Origin: CAYWTX01 sp964461295
Lineage (GTDB): Bacteria > Planctomycetota > Phycisphaerae > SM23-33
NCBI GenBank assembly: GCA_964461295.1
Contig: CAYWTX010000215.1
Location: 1-7,988 of the forward strand
Reading direction: 5' to 3'
DNA: 7,988 bases
Part shown: positions 1 to 6,523 of the stretch, piece after piece
Position numbering within the stretch: position 1 is the first letter of the stretch
Layout of the letters: each line of letters begins with the position of its first letter
The notes under the pieces: generated by a model
What the model was told of the DNA's origin: nothing
The model's database searches: none
Seen by the model: only the letters and a program-made list of their open reading frames with translations
Translations under genes and position numbers: made by a program

Positions 1-104
1 GCAGTCGGACGTGCGAAGCCAGCATCCGAAGAGCCGGATGCGGGAATCCTGCAAGTCCGGATCCGTGGGGAGCCTGGGCGGGCAACCGCCCAGGCTTACC
101 CGAC
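1..104 (+). mobile_element. 3' end of a group II intron (partial, reverse transcriptase lies outside)
   Basis: The first 104 bases read as the tail of a bacterial group II intron: a domain V hairpin beginning GAGCCGGATGCGGG, a domain VI hairpin, and a 3' end CTTACCCGAC that finishes in the expected AY dinucleotide (AC). The left part, 1-30, would be the end of domain IV and the linker to domain V. The intron-encoded reverse transcriptase/maturase would lie before position 1. Orientation is plus, with the 3' splice site after 104. The class cannot be set from the tail alone. It could be a complete intron that the window cuts, or only a decayed remnant. Confidence 0.8.
31..104 (+). ncRNA. Group II intron domains V and VI (ribozyme core and branch-point helix)
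   Basis: Domain V spans 31-63. Its lower helix pairs 31-39 with 55-63, it has a two-base bulge AA at 53-54, and its upper helix pairs 40-44 with 48-52. The catalytic AGC triad is at 32-34. The G33 partner is A61, where many introns have a G-U pair. The apical loop is AAU rather than a clear GNRA tetraloop. Domain VI pairs 72-81 with 86-95 perfectly around a GCAA loop, and a short basal helix pairs 68-70 with 99-101. Between them A98 is unpaired, seven nucleotides from the 3' end, which suits the branch-point adenosine. Confidence 0.75.
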
Positions 105-133
105 AAACCGTTGCCCGGGCGGGCAGTTCTTGC

Positions 134-213
134 GCCCTTTCAGGGCTCGTTGCCTTGGGACATCCATTCCCAGGGCGTTGCCCTGGGCTGCATTATCTCA
201 GCCTTTCAGGCTG
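134..213. repeat. Triple-hairpin repeat module, copy A
   Basis: Three hairpins in series: 134-146 (GCCCT, loop TTC, AGGGC), 169-187 (CCCAGGGC, loop GTT, GCCCTGGG) and 199-213 (CAGCCT, loop TTC, AGGCTG). The outer two share the form stem-TTC-stem and flank a stronger central GGGC-GTT-GCCC hairpin. This small/large/small plan is repeated in copy B with a different stem sequence, so base-pairing rather than primary sequence seems to be kept. From memory, similar hairpins are scattered through planctomycete intergenic DNA. No function is known to me. Confidence 0.65.
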
Positions 214-308
214 AAGAGCGGACACCGGCTCGCCAGGCCAGCGGGCAAAGCGATACTGTTCTCCGTCTGCCGCGTTTCGGCCGACAACCCATTCCACCGA
301 ATCCCTGT

Positions 309-532
309 AACGTTGACGCCTCTCTCAGAAGTCGCGGAATGCGTGTGTGGCTCAAGAATCTGTAGGCTCGCATCTTAGCCCCGAAGGGGCGTCGAGGATT
401 TAGCCGGGGGCGTAAGCCCCCGGTATACAAGCAATTAAGCATAGAGCCCCGAAGGGGCGACAGGAAGCGTCCGTAGCGGGCAGACCCGCGAGTTTCGATT
501 CTTCCACAAGCTCTGAGGGAGGCGTCAACGTT
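309..532. repeat. Candidate MITE-like element bounded by 21-bp inverted repeats
   Basis: The left arm 309-329 (starting AACGTTGACGCC) and the right arm 512-532 (ending GGCGTCAACGTT) are inverted copies with one mismatch in 21. Weaker similarity continues about 12 bp inward, ending in GGAA on each arm. The 224-bp unit has no coding capacity and encloses triple-hairpin copy B. Terminal inverted repeats around a short non-coding core fit a miniature inverted-repeat transposable element or a large foldback. No clear target-site duplication was found, so mobility is inference. Confidence 0.5.
378..458. repeat. Triple-hairpin repeat module, copy B
   Basis: Hairpins at 378-390 (GCCCC, loop GAA, GGGGC), 404-423 (CCGGGGGC, loop GTAA, GCCCCCGG) and 446-458 (GCCCC, loop GAA, GGGGC). 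The architecture matches copy A: two small identical-type hairpins around a larger central one with a GGGC-GTWR-GCCC core. The two outer hairpins here are identical to one another. The module lies inside the pair of inverted repeats at 309-532. Confidence 0.65.
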
Positions 533-613
533 GCTGCCGTGTCCTCTTCCGCGTGCAATCCGTCTTGGTTCGTGCAGTTCGCGGCCTCTCTTTTGTTCGT
601 GTGCGGTCCACGC

Positions 614-1777
614 TCACTTCGCGACGGGGACATCTCCCCAGGCGGACTCGGTGAGTTCGCGAGCGGCCAGGCACCAGATAATCAGCTTCTTGCCCGCGAT
701 GTAGTCGGGTTCGGCAATCGCCCTGCGGTAGAGGTTGACGCGGGCCGGGCGGGCGCCCGATCCGCGGGTGCCGTGGAGGTCCACCGGCACGCCGAGCTCA
801 AAGGCAAGTTGGTCGGGCAGCCCGGCGCCCGTTGCGTGCAACTCCTGGCCGAGGTGGAAGACCAGGGCGTGGCTGTCGCCGAGCAGGACGACGGGGCTGG
901 CGGGATCGGGCTGGACGGCGTCGGCGCCGTCGGCGGCCTTTGTGCCCACAAACCGTAGCGGCAGCGTTTCTTTGGGCGGCTGCTTGTCCTTGGGCAGGTT
1001 TCGCCACAGGTCGCCGGCGATCTCGACCTCCCGGAACCTGGTGGGGTACTTGTTGCGTGAGAGCTTCTTTGTCCAGTCGGCGTCCTTGACCTGCTTGGCA
1101 ATCTTCCAGGCGGCCTGGGCGCAGGCCGAGCCGGACCAGTGCGTGTCGGTCTTGCAGCACATCTGCTCGATGCCCGTTCCGTCGGGCATGGCGTCCCGGG
1201 CGGCGATGAAGTCGTCGGTGAGGTCCAGGACCGTCACGCCCTTGTCGCGGAGGAGCTTGTAGAACTCCTGGTGGGCCGCGTCCAGCCGCGGGGGCAGGCC
1301 CTTGGCGTCGAGCCTGATCCCGTCGGCGAGCTTGTCGGGGTATATCACCGCGCGCGGCGGCACGGGGACGAAGATGAGCGTGATGCCCAGCTTCCTGCAA
1401 CTCTCGCTGTAGCTGACGATGGCCGGCAGCGGGTCGGCCAGCTTCTCGCTGCCGCCGCGGTTGACCTTGACGGCGTCGGCGCCCCAGAACCTGCCGGCGC
1501 CGACGTGCCGCAGCTCGCCGGCCAGGAAGAGCCAACCGTCCCTGCCGACGACGGTCATGGCTTCCATGGCGGCGGCGCGGTGCCTCTCGGCCGCGGCGGC
1601 ATCGCCGGCCTTGTCGGCCTTGTCGGACGCGTCCATGGCCTTGGCGTAGGCGGCGTTGGCGTCGGCGAACTTCTTTGCGCAGACGCCGCGGAAGTCGGAG
1701 GCCTGTTGGGAGGGCTCTTGCGCATACGAGCGAGCAAGGGCGAGTCCGAGAAGCACCGGCAACAGTAGGTTCTTCAC
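614..1777 (-). CDS. Secreted AlgX/AlgJ-like SGNH-fold protein, probable O-acetyltransferase
   Basis: 387 residues from a GTG start at 1777, supported by GGAGG at 1785-1789 with a 7-base spacer. Residues 1-19 look like a signal peptide (charged MKN, LLLPVLLGLALA core, SYA before the likely cut), so the protein should be exported. Residues 36-72 are alanine-rich and probably helical. The rest follows the AlgX/AlgJ layout: GRDGWLFL (78-85), the DTHW motif (211-214) supplying the Asp and His, and GDSH (300-303) supplying the nucleophile Ser302, followed by an IIWCLAARELT strand near the end. In AlgX these residues acetylate alginate. No polysaccharide gene or MBOAT partner is in the window, so the substrate is unknown. 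Two adjacent cysteines (207-208) precede the Asp/His motif. It lies last of three minus-strand genes. Confidence 0.8.
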   Translation of the reverse strand: MKNLLLPVLLGLALARSYAQEPSQQASDFRGVCAKKFADANAAYAKAMDASDKADKAGDAAAAERHRAAAMEAMTVVGRDGWLFLAGELRHVGAGRFWGADAVKVNRGGSEKLADPLPAIVSYSESCRKLGITLIFVPVPPRAVIYPDKLADGIRLDAKGLPPRLDAAHQEFYKLLRDKGVTVLDLTDDFIAARDAMPDGTGIEQMCCKTDTHWSGSACAQAAWKIAKQVKDADWTKKLSRNKYPTRFREVEIAGDLWRNLPKDKQPPKETLPLRFVGTKAADGADAVQPDPASPVVLLGDSHALVFHLGQELHATGAGLPDQLAFELGVPVDLHGTRGSGARPARVNLYRRAIAEPDYIAGKKLIIWCLAARELTESAWGDVPVAK

Positions 1778-1784
1778 TTGTGGG

Positions 1785-1789
1785 CCTCC
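1785..1789 (-). promoter_or_regulatory. Ribosome binding site deciding a GTG start
   Basis: GGAGG on the minus strand, seven bases before the GTG at 1777. It supports the GTG as the start and places the signal peptide directly at the N-terminus. Confidence 0.7.
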
Positions 1790-1806
1790 GGGAGCCGGTC
1801 ACGGAA

Positions 1807-1824
1807 GCCGCGGGGTCCCGCGGC
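1807..1824. promoter_or_regulatory. GC hairpin in the leader of the AlgX-like gene
   Basis: A perfect palindrome, GCCGCGGG-GT-CCCGCGGC, about 30 bases before the GTG start at 1777. As RNA it would form a 7-bp stem with a GGTC-type loop. No U-tract follows, so an intrinsic terminator is unlikely. It may be an mRNA stability structure, an operator or simply a GC-rich chance palindrome. Confidence 0.35.
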
Positions 1825-1875
1825 GCGACCAGCCCCCTGGTTTTAGCGCTTCGCACCAAGAGTGCTACAGTCTCA

Positions 1876-1896
1876 CCTTACGGCAGAACTACGAAC
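1876..1896 (-). repeat. Degenerate fragment of the GTAG palindromic element
   Basis: This 21-bp stretch matches the reverse complement of the outer arm of the 86-bp palindromic element found at 5418 and 7633 in 19 of 21 positions. It keeps the CCTTACGGC and ACTACGAAC blocks. A possible remnant of the second arm (GTGCTAC) sits at 1863-1869. The element appears shortened, and it lies in the spacer upstream of the AlgX-like gene. Confidence 0.5.
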
Positions 1897-1954
1897 CAGG
1901 AGCCACGCTTTGTTCTCGTCGTTGCCGTCGGCCGTTTCCGCGTCTTGACGGCGT

Positions 1955-2533
1955 TCACGGGGCGAGTTTCTTCATCGTCCAGGCCATGTTTTCGCCCAGC
2001 AGGCGCATGGTCTTCATGCCTTCCTCGTCGCCGGCGACCTCGCCCTTGCCGCGGCCGATGCCCATGTTCCAGTAGCACGAGCCGACGACGATCATTTCGC
2101 CGATGAGGAAGAAGTGGTTCATGGTGTCGAATGCGTGGGTGGCCCCGGCGCGGCGCACGGCAACGACGGCCGCGGCGGGCTTGCGGCGGAGGAGGTTGCC
2201 GCCGGCGCGGTTGACGAGGCCCGCGCGGTCGATGAGGGCCTTCATTTCGGTGGACACGTCGGCGAAATAGGTCGGCGAGCCGAGCAGGACCGCGTCCGAA
2301 GCGAACATCTTGCCCATCCACTCGTTCATCAGGTCGTCGTCCACCACGCAACGCTTCCGGTCGGGGTGGTCGAAGCACCAGTAGCAGGCTTTGCAGCCGT
2401 GGACAAGATTGCCGCCGACCTGGACGATCTCGGTCTGGATCCCTGCCGCCTCGATGGGCTTGAGGGCCTCCTGGAGCATGATGGCGGTGTTGCCGTCCTT
2501 GCGAGGGCTGCCGTTGAACGCGGTGACTTTCAT
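1955..2533 (-). CDS. Flavodoxin-fold NAD(P)H-dependent FMN oxidoreductase with a four-cysteine cluster
   Basis: 192 residues, the usual length for the NADPH-dependent FMN reductase / iron-sulfur flavoprotein group. Start ATG at 2533 has AAGGA about seven bases upstream. The FMN phosphate loop is GSPRKDGNT (8-16). Cys47, Cys50, Cys53 and Cys62 form CX2CX2CX8C followed by VVDDD, the position where related proteins have a cysteine cluster ending in a DDM-like turn. GSPTYFADVSTEMKALIDR (85-103) is the characteristic second flavin-contact strand and helix. A cytoplasmic redox enzyme is expected; its substrate cannot be read from the sequence. Whether the cysteines bind an iron-sulfur cluster is uncertain. 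It lies 60 bp after the mltA stop on the same strand and may be co-transcribed, though no functional link to peptidoglycan is obvious. Confidence 0.88.
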   Translation of the reverse strand: MKVTAFNGSPRKDGNTAIMLQEALKPIEAAGIQTEIVQVGGNLVHGCKACYWCFDHPDRKRCVVDDDLMNEWMGKMFASDAVLLGSPTYFADVSTEMKALIDRAGLVNRAGGNLLRRKPAAAVVAVRRAGATHAFDTMNHFFLIGEMIVVGSCYWNMGIGRGKGEVAGDEEGMKTMRLLGENMAWTMKKLAP

Positions 2534-2555
2534 CGGTGGGTCCTTACAAGAGGTA

Positions 2556-2590
2556 GACAGTCCGTCCGATCCGACAGGTCCGACAGATTG
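2556..2590. repeat. Short degenerate 9-bp tandem repeat
   Basis: About four units of a GACAGGTCC / GTCCGATCC type lie in the 60-bp spacer between mltA and the flavodoxin-fold gene. The copies are imperfect (the first has 8 bp). They sit before the ribosome binding site of the downstream gene. Confidence 0.45.
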
Positions 2591-2593
2591 CCT

Positions 2594-3868
2594 CTACGGT
2601 GTCGGGGTCGGCGCGGGACCGGCCGTTGGCACCACACTCGCCGCGGGCACCATCTGCGGTTTGAGGAACAGGTAATACAGCTTGCCTTCCTGCCGGGTGT
2701 GGCCGGCGCGGCGGCCGGCGGCGTCGCCGACGCCCATGTACACGTCGCAGCGTCCGGCGGCGCGGATGGCCCCGCCGGCGTCCTGGTCGAGGGCGAAGCC
2801 CTGGTAAGCGGCGTAGTCGGTCGAGCCGTCGATTCGGGGCATGGGCAGGCTGGTGGATATCACGGCCAGGCACGCCCGCGGGAAGGCGGTCTTGTCGGTT
2901 GCGATGGTCCGCATCGACGTCACCGGTTCGTTGAGGCAGCCGCGGGGCTCGCCCCGCTCCTCGGCGAAGAACACGAACCGCGGGTTGCGCCACGTGTACT
3001 CCTGCACCTGGCCGGGGTGTGCCTTGAAGTACCGGATCAGCGCGTGCAGGCTCAGGTCCTTGGCCGCGATCCTGCCGTCGGCCACCAGGGCCTTGCCCAC
3101 GCTGTTGTACTCGTAGCCGTTGTTGGCGGTGTAGCCGACGGTTACCAGCCGCCCGTCGGCCAGGCGCAGCTTGGCCGAGCCCTGCACGTGCGCGACGTAC
3201 ACCTCGAACGGGTCGGCCAGCCAGTACAGTTCGGCGCCGGCCAGCATGTTGGTGGACTCGATGATGCGGCGGTCGGGATACCGCTCGGTCTGCCCGCCGG
3301 CGCCGCGCCGGCCGAGGGTCGTGCCGTCGGGGCCCTTCACCAGGTCGGCGGGCATCTTGTACAGCGGCCAGCGAAACTGGGCCGTGCGCTGCGGCGAGGC
3401 GTTGAAGATGGGCGTGTAGTAACCGGTGTAAAGGACGGTGCCCTTGTCGTCGCAGCCGACGGAGATGTAGGCGTCAAATCGCTGGCGGACGGCGGCGTTC
3501 AGCGTGGCAGGCGAGGCGCCGTACTGCCGCACGAGGTCGTTCATCACCCGCAGGCTGGCGACGGCCTGGGCGTGGGTGATCTGGCCGTAGGGGAAGGCCT
3601 TCTGACTGGAAGGCTTGGCCATGTAGTTCAGGCTGTGCTGGATGGATTCCGGCAGACCGGTGGCGTCGGCGCAGGCGTTGGTGAGGTCGGGGAACTCGGC
3701 GTCGCCGAGTTTGCGCAAGGCCAGCGCGCCGTCGGGCAGGGGCCGGTCGTAGTTGGGCTCGCCAAGTTCGGGCCCGCCGGTGAGATTTCCGATGGGCTTC
3801 TTGGGGCACCCGGTGACGGCCAACGCGAGTGACGCGAGAACGAGCGGAAGGGCCAAGTGCCTCATCAT
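2594..3868 (-). CDS. mltA: MltA-family membrane-bound lytic murein transglycosylase, lipoprotein
   Basis: 424 residues. MltA enzymes cleave the MurNAc-GlcNAc bond of peptidoglycan with formation of a 1,6-anhydro product. The start ATG at 3868 has AAGGAG eight bases upstream, and a second ATG follows directly. Residues 1-21 form a lipoprotein signal ending in lipobox VTGC with Cys21; residue 22 is Pro, so outer-membrane attachment is plausible but not proved. The MltA core runs from about 145 (GYYTP at 149-153, FRWPLYKMP) to 350. The C-terminal 3D domain (about 355-403) carries DQDAGGAIRAAGRCDVYMG with Asp361, Asp363 and Asp375, then GDAAGRRAGH. The tail after 404 is rich in Pro, Ala and Thr. 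It is the first of three minus-strand genes, diverging from the MoxR gene. Confidence 0.93.
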   Translation of the reverse strand: MMRHLALPLVLASLALAVTGCPKKPIGNLTGGPELGEPNYDRPLPDGALALRKLGDAEFPDLTNACADATGLPESIQHSLNYMAKPSSQKAFPYGQITHAQAVASLRVMNDLVRQYGASPATLNAAVRQRFDAYISVGCDDKGTVLYTGYYTPIFNASPQRTAQFRWPLYKMPADLVKGPDGTTLGRRGAGGQTERYPDRRIIESTNMLAGAELYWLADPFEVYVAHVQGSAKLRLADGRLVTVGYTANNGYEYNSVGKALVADGRIAAKDLSLHALIRYFKAHPGQVQEYTWRNPRFVFFAEERGEPRGCLNEPVTSMRTIATDKTAFPRACLAVISTSLPMPRIDGSTDYAAYQGFALDQDAGGAIRAAGRCDVYMGVGDAAGRRAGHTRQEGKLYYLFLKPQMVPAASVVPTAGPAPTPTP

Positions 3869-3910
3869 CCGTGACTCTCCTTAGTCGGTGTTGGGTTCCC
3901 AGTGCAACGG

Positions 3911-3990
3911 AAGGAGAGAATAGCGAGCGAGAGCGTCAAGGGCAAGGAAAGAGAGACAGGGAGAGACAATCCGAAGAAGACGAGGAAGGG
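3911..3990 (+). promoter_or_regulatory. Polypurine tract in the MoxR leader
   Basis: 67 of 80 bases are purines, in AAGGAGAG, GGGAGAG and GAGGAAGGG runs, against a GC-balanced background. If transcribed as MoxR leader RNA it would contain several GGA motifs of the kind bound by CsrA-type proteins. That role is speculative. Confidence 0.35.
3917..3945 (-). promoter_or_regulatory. Possible sigma-70-like promoter for mltA
   Basis: On the minus strand TTGCCC (3940-3945) and TATTCT (3917-3922) are separated by 17 bases, with the -10 about 48 bases before the mltA ATG. Each hexamer matches the consensus in four of six positions. Promoter rules for this group are not well defined, so this is a weak prediction. 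Confidence 0.25.
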
Positions 3991-4235
3991 ACATCCGGTC
4001 ACGAGCATGAGCAGATGCGGGCGCTGACAGGGGAGCCCCGAGACCGACGCGGCTGGAGCGGGCCGGCCCCCGGTCCGGTCCGGTTCGCCTGTCTGCTCGT
4101 TCTGGGTTGTTTCCCGGAACGCCGGAACGAGGCGGGGGTTTCAGACGTAGAGAAGTCCGGCGCCTCCGCGTCCCGCCGAGGCATCGCGGGCACTCCAGGA
4201 CCAGACGGGAGATCGCTGGGCGGCAGGACAGCGGC

Positions 4236-4240
4236 AGGAG
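4236..4240 (+). promoter_or_regulatory. Ribosome binding site deciding the MoxR start
   Basis: AGGAG lies 8 bases before GTG 4249 but only 2 bases before ATG 4243, which is in the same frame. The spacing favours the GTG. The two choices differ by only two residues. Confidence 0.55.
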
Positions 4241-4248
4241 ACATGCCA

Positions 4249-5355
<1,107 letters not shown>

Positions 5356-5374
5356 CCGGCGGCAAGGCCGCCGG
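5356..5374 (+). promoter_or_regulatory. Perfect hairpin directly after the MoxR stop codon
   Basis: CCGGCGGC, loop AAG, GCCGCCGG begins at the base after the TAA. The 8-bp GC stem could protect the mRNA 3' end or pause transcription. No T-run follows, so it is not a standard intrinsic terminator. Confidence 0.5.
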
Positions 5375-5379
5375 AGAGA

Positions 5380-5407
5380 GGCAGCAGGCAGCAGGGAGCA
5401 GGGAAGA
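5380..5407. repeat. Heptamer tandem repeat (GGCAGCA), four units
   Basis: Units GGCAGCA, GGCAGCA, GGGAGCA and GGGAAGA run without a gap. The first three units are identical to the start of the array at 7488-7515. Confidence 0.7.
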
Positions 5408-5417
5408 GGACGCGTGG

Positions 5418-5503
5418 TTCTTTGTTCGTAGTCCCGCCGTAAGGCGGAATCCGGGCACCCGTTCGTACCGGAAACAGCCCGCCTTACGGCGGTGCTACAA
5501 ACG
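5418..5503. repeat. 86-bp palindromic intergenic element, copy 1
   Basis: Inverted arms GTAGTCCCGCCGTAAGGCGG (5429-5448) and CCGCCTTACGGCGGTGCTAC (5479-5498) enclose a loop, and each arm has its own CCGCC-GTAA-GGCGG hairpin. A second 86-bp copy at 7633-7718 matches in 76 positions. Non-coding, REP- or MITE-like. It lies between the MoxR stop and the TIM-barrel start. Confidence 0.8.
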
Positions 5504-5507
5504 GGTT

Positions 5508-5535
5508 CGCCGCGCTCCGCAACATCTGCGCGGCG
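5508..5535. repeat. 8-bp inverted repeat with 12-base loop
   Basis: CGCCGCGC (5508-5515) pairs perfectly with GCGCGGCG (5528-5535). It follows the palindromic element and adds to the dense secondary structure of this spacer. Confidence 0.45.
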
Positions 5536-5575
5536 CGCGAAGAGGTTCCGCGATAGCATCGCGGAGAAAGAAGAG
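5534..5575. repeat. Shared intergenic module CGCGCGAAGA-N6-GCGATAGCA, copy 1
   Basis: The first 25 bases match the stretch at 7540-7564 in 20 positions with no gap, and looser similarity continues to a common GAG end. Here the module also contains a hairpin CCGCGA-TAGCA-TCGCGG (5548-5564). Confidence 0.55.
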
Positions 5576-5650
5576 TTCTGCGTCCTCTGCGCCGCAGTTT
5601 ACCCGCCGTGGCGGGCGGTTAGTAGCACAGACGCGGATACGGGAGCGATC

Positions 5651-6439
5651 ATGCGAATCGGAATCTGCACGAACCTGAACGTGTGCCAGGGAATCGGGAA
5701 GCTGGACGGCGCGGCGGGCGTCGCGTACGTCGAGCCTGCCGTGGCGGACCTGCTCTGCCCGGCGCAGGATGAGGCGGCGTTCCAGGCGAGGCTGGCGGCG
5801 GTGCGGTCAGCCGGGCTGCCTGTGGAGGGCGTGAACTGCCTGTTTCCGGGCACGCTGAAGACCTGCGGGCCGGAGGTGGACGACGCGGCCGCGGACAAGT
5901 GGATCCAGACCGTGTGCCGGCGCGCCGCGGCGGCGGGAGTGAAGCGGATCGTGTACGGGTCGGGCGGCAGCCGCAAGGTGCCGGACGGGTTCGGCATGGA
6001 CAAGGCTCGCGAGCAGATCGTGGGGCACCTGAAGCGGTTCGGGCCGATCGCGGCCAGGCACGGCGTGGTGATCGTCCTCGAGCCGCTGAACAAGGCTGAG
6101 TGCAACATCGTGACGAGCGTGGCCGAGGGCGCGGGCATCGTTCGCGACGTGAACCACCCGAGCATTCGCCTGCTGGCCGACACGTATCACATGGCCAGGG
6201 ACGGCGAAGGGCCGCGGAGCATCCGCGACGCGAAGGGACTGATCTTCCACGTCCACGCGGCCGAGGGCAACGGCCGCGGACCGCTCGGCACGACCGGCGA
6301 AGACCAGCGGCCGTACTTCAGGGCGCTGAAGGACATCGGCTACGACGAGCGGATCAGCATCGAGTGCAGTTGGGAGGACTTCAACGCGCAACTTGGGCCG
6401 GCGATCGCGGAGTTGCGGAAGCAGTGGGACGAAAGTTGA
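5651..6439 (+). CDS. Hydroxypyruvate isomerase-like TIM-barrel protein (xylose isomerase-like family)
   Basis: 262 residues, a typical length for the xylose-isomerase-like TIM barrels that include hydroxypyruvate isomerase and sugar 3-epimerases. Start ATG 5651 has GGGAG at 5641-5645, five bases upstream. The four metal-binding positions of the fold can be placed: Glu144 in VLEPLN, Asp177 in LADTYHM, His202 in HVHAAE and Glu238 in SIECSW. GEDQRPYFRAL (216-226) after the His motif is also characteristic. A cytoplasmic sugar or keto-acid isomerase/epimerase is expected; the exact substrate cannot be assigned. No carbohydrate gene lies nearby. It sits between MoxR and DUF58, which normally adjoin, with a repeat-filled spacer on its 5' side and an inverted repeat on its 3' side. 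This could reflect insertion of the gene into the cluster. Confidence 0.88.
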   Translation: MRIGICTNLNVCQGIGKLDGAAGVAYVEPAVADLLCPAQDEAAFQARLAAVRSAGLPVEGVNCLFPGTLKTCGPEVDDAAADKWIQTVCRRAAAAGVKRIVYGSGGSRKVPDGFGMDKAREQIVGHLKRFGPIAARHGVVIVLEPLNKAECNIVTSVAEGAGIVRDVNHPSIRLLADTYHMARDGEGPRSIRDAKGLIFHVHAAEGNGRGPLGTTGEDQRPYFRALKDIGYDERISIECSWEDFNAQLGPAIAELRKQWDES

Positions 6440-6443
6440 GTGC

Positions 6444-6513
6444 CAAATGCCGAATGCAGGAGGCAACCTGTTCCGTAACCCCCTCCAGGGGCTTGCCGGG
6501 CCCTCGGCATTTG
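6444..6513. repeat. Long-range inverted repeat in the DUF58 leader
   Basis: CAAATGCCGA (6444-6453) and TCGGCATTTG (6504-6513) are perfect inverted copies around a 50-base loop that has its own CCCCT-CC-AGGGG hairpin. The left arm also contains two heptamer units CAAATGC and CGAATGC. The structure fills most of the 84-bp spacer and ends 10 bases before the ATG at 6524. Confidence 0.5.
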
Positions 6514-6523
6514 TGGCCTTCTC

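Larger units (their letters stand above)
105..613. other. Gene-free repeat region between intron and first gene
   Basis: About 510 bp without a convincing gene. The short open frames here run through the hairpin repeats in both strands and resemble no protein family I know. The region holds two triple-hairpin modules and one pair of inverted repeats, listed separately. The last 75 bp (539-613) show no structure I can name, and no clear terminator for the minus-strand gene ending at 614 was seen. Confidence 0.6.
3869..4248. other. Divergent intergenic region between mltA and the MoxR gene
   Basis: About 380 bp without a convincing gene. The reading frame of MoxR stays open upstream to 3829, but that stretch overlaps the mltA start and codes for low-complexity charged sequence unlike any MoxR N-terminus. 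The first half is purine-rich on the plus strand (3911-3990); the second half is GC-rich with GGTCCGGTCCGG near 4073. It must hold the promoters of both transcription units. Confidence 0.6.

Noticed and set aside
111..442. Small open frames in the first 450 bp
   Set aside because: They are translated hairpin repeats; open frames occur on both strands and none has a good ribosome binding site.
134..458. CRISPR array
   Set aside because: The hairpins do not form regularly spaced identical direct repeats with unique spacers, and no cas gene is present.
798..1859. Second minus-strand open frame overlapping the AlgX-like gene, and shorter plus-strand frames at 539-958 and 1139-1768
   Set aside because: Out-of-frame Arg/Pro-rich translations of the same DNA. 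Only the 614-1777 frame shows a signal peptide, a ribosome binding site and family motifs.
2114..3832. Long plus-strand open frame (572 codons) opposite mltA and the flavodoxin-fold gene
   Set aside because: It lies antisense to two clear protein families, and its translation is a Gly/Ala/Val/His-rich string without domains, as expected for the opposite strand of GC-rich genes.
3829..4248. N-terminal extension of MoxR using an upstream start
   Set aside because: The extension would overlap the mltA start, is low-complexity and charged, and has no better ribosome binding site than AGGAG at 4236.
5356..5374. Intrinsic terminator after MoxR
   Set aside because: The stem is strong but no T-run follows, so only a structural hairpin is claimed.
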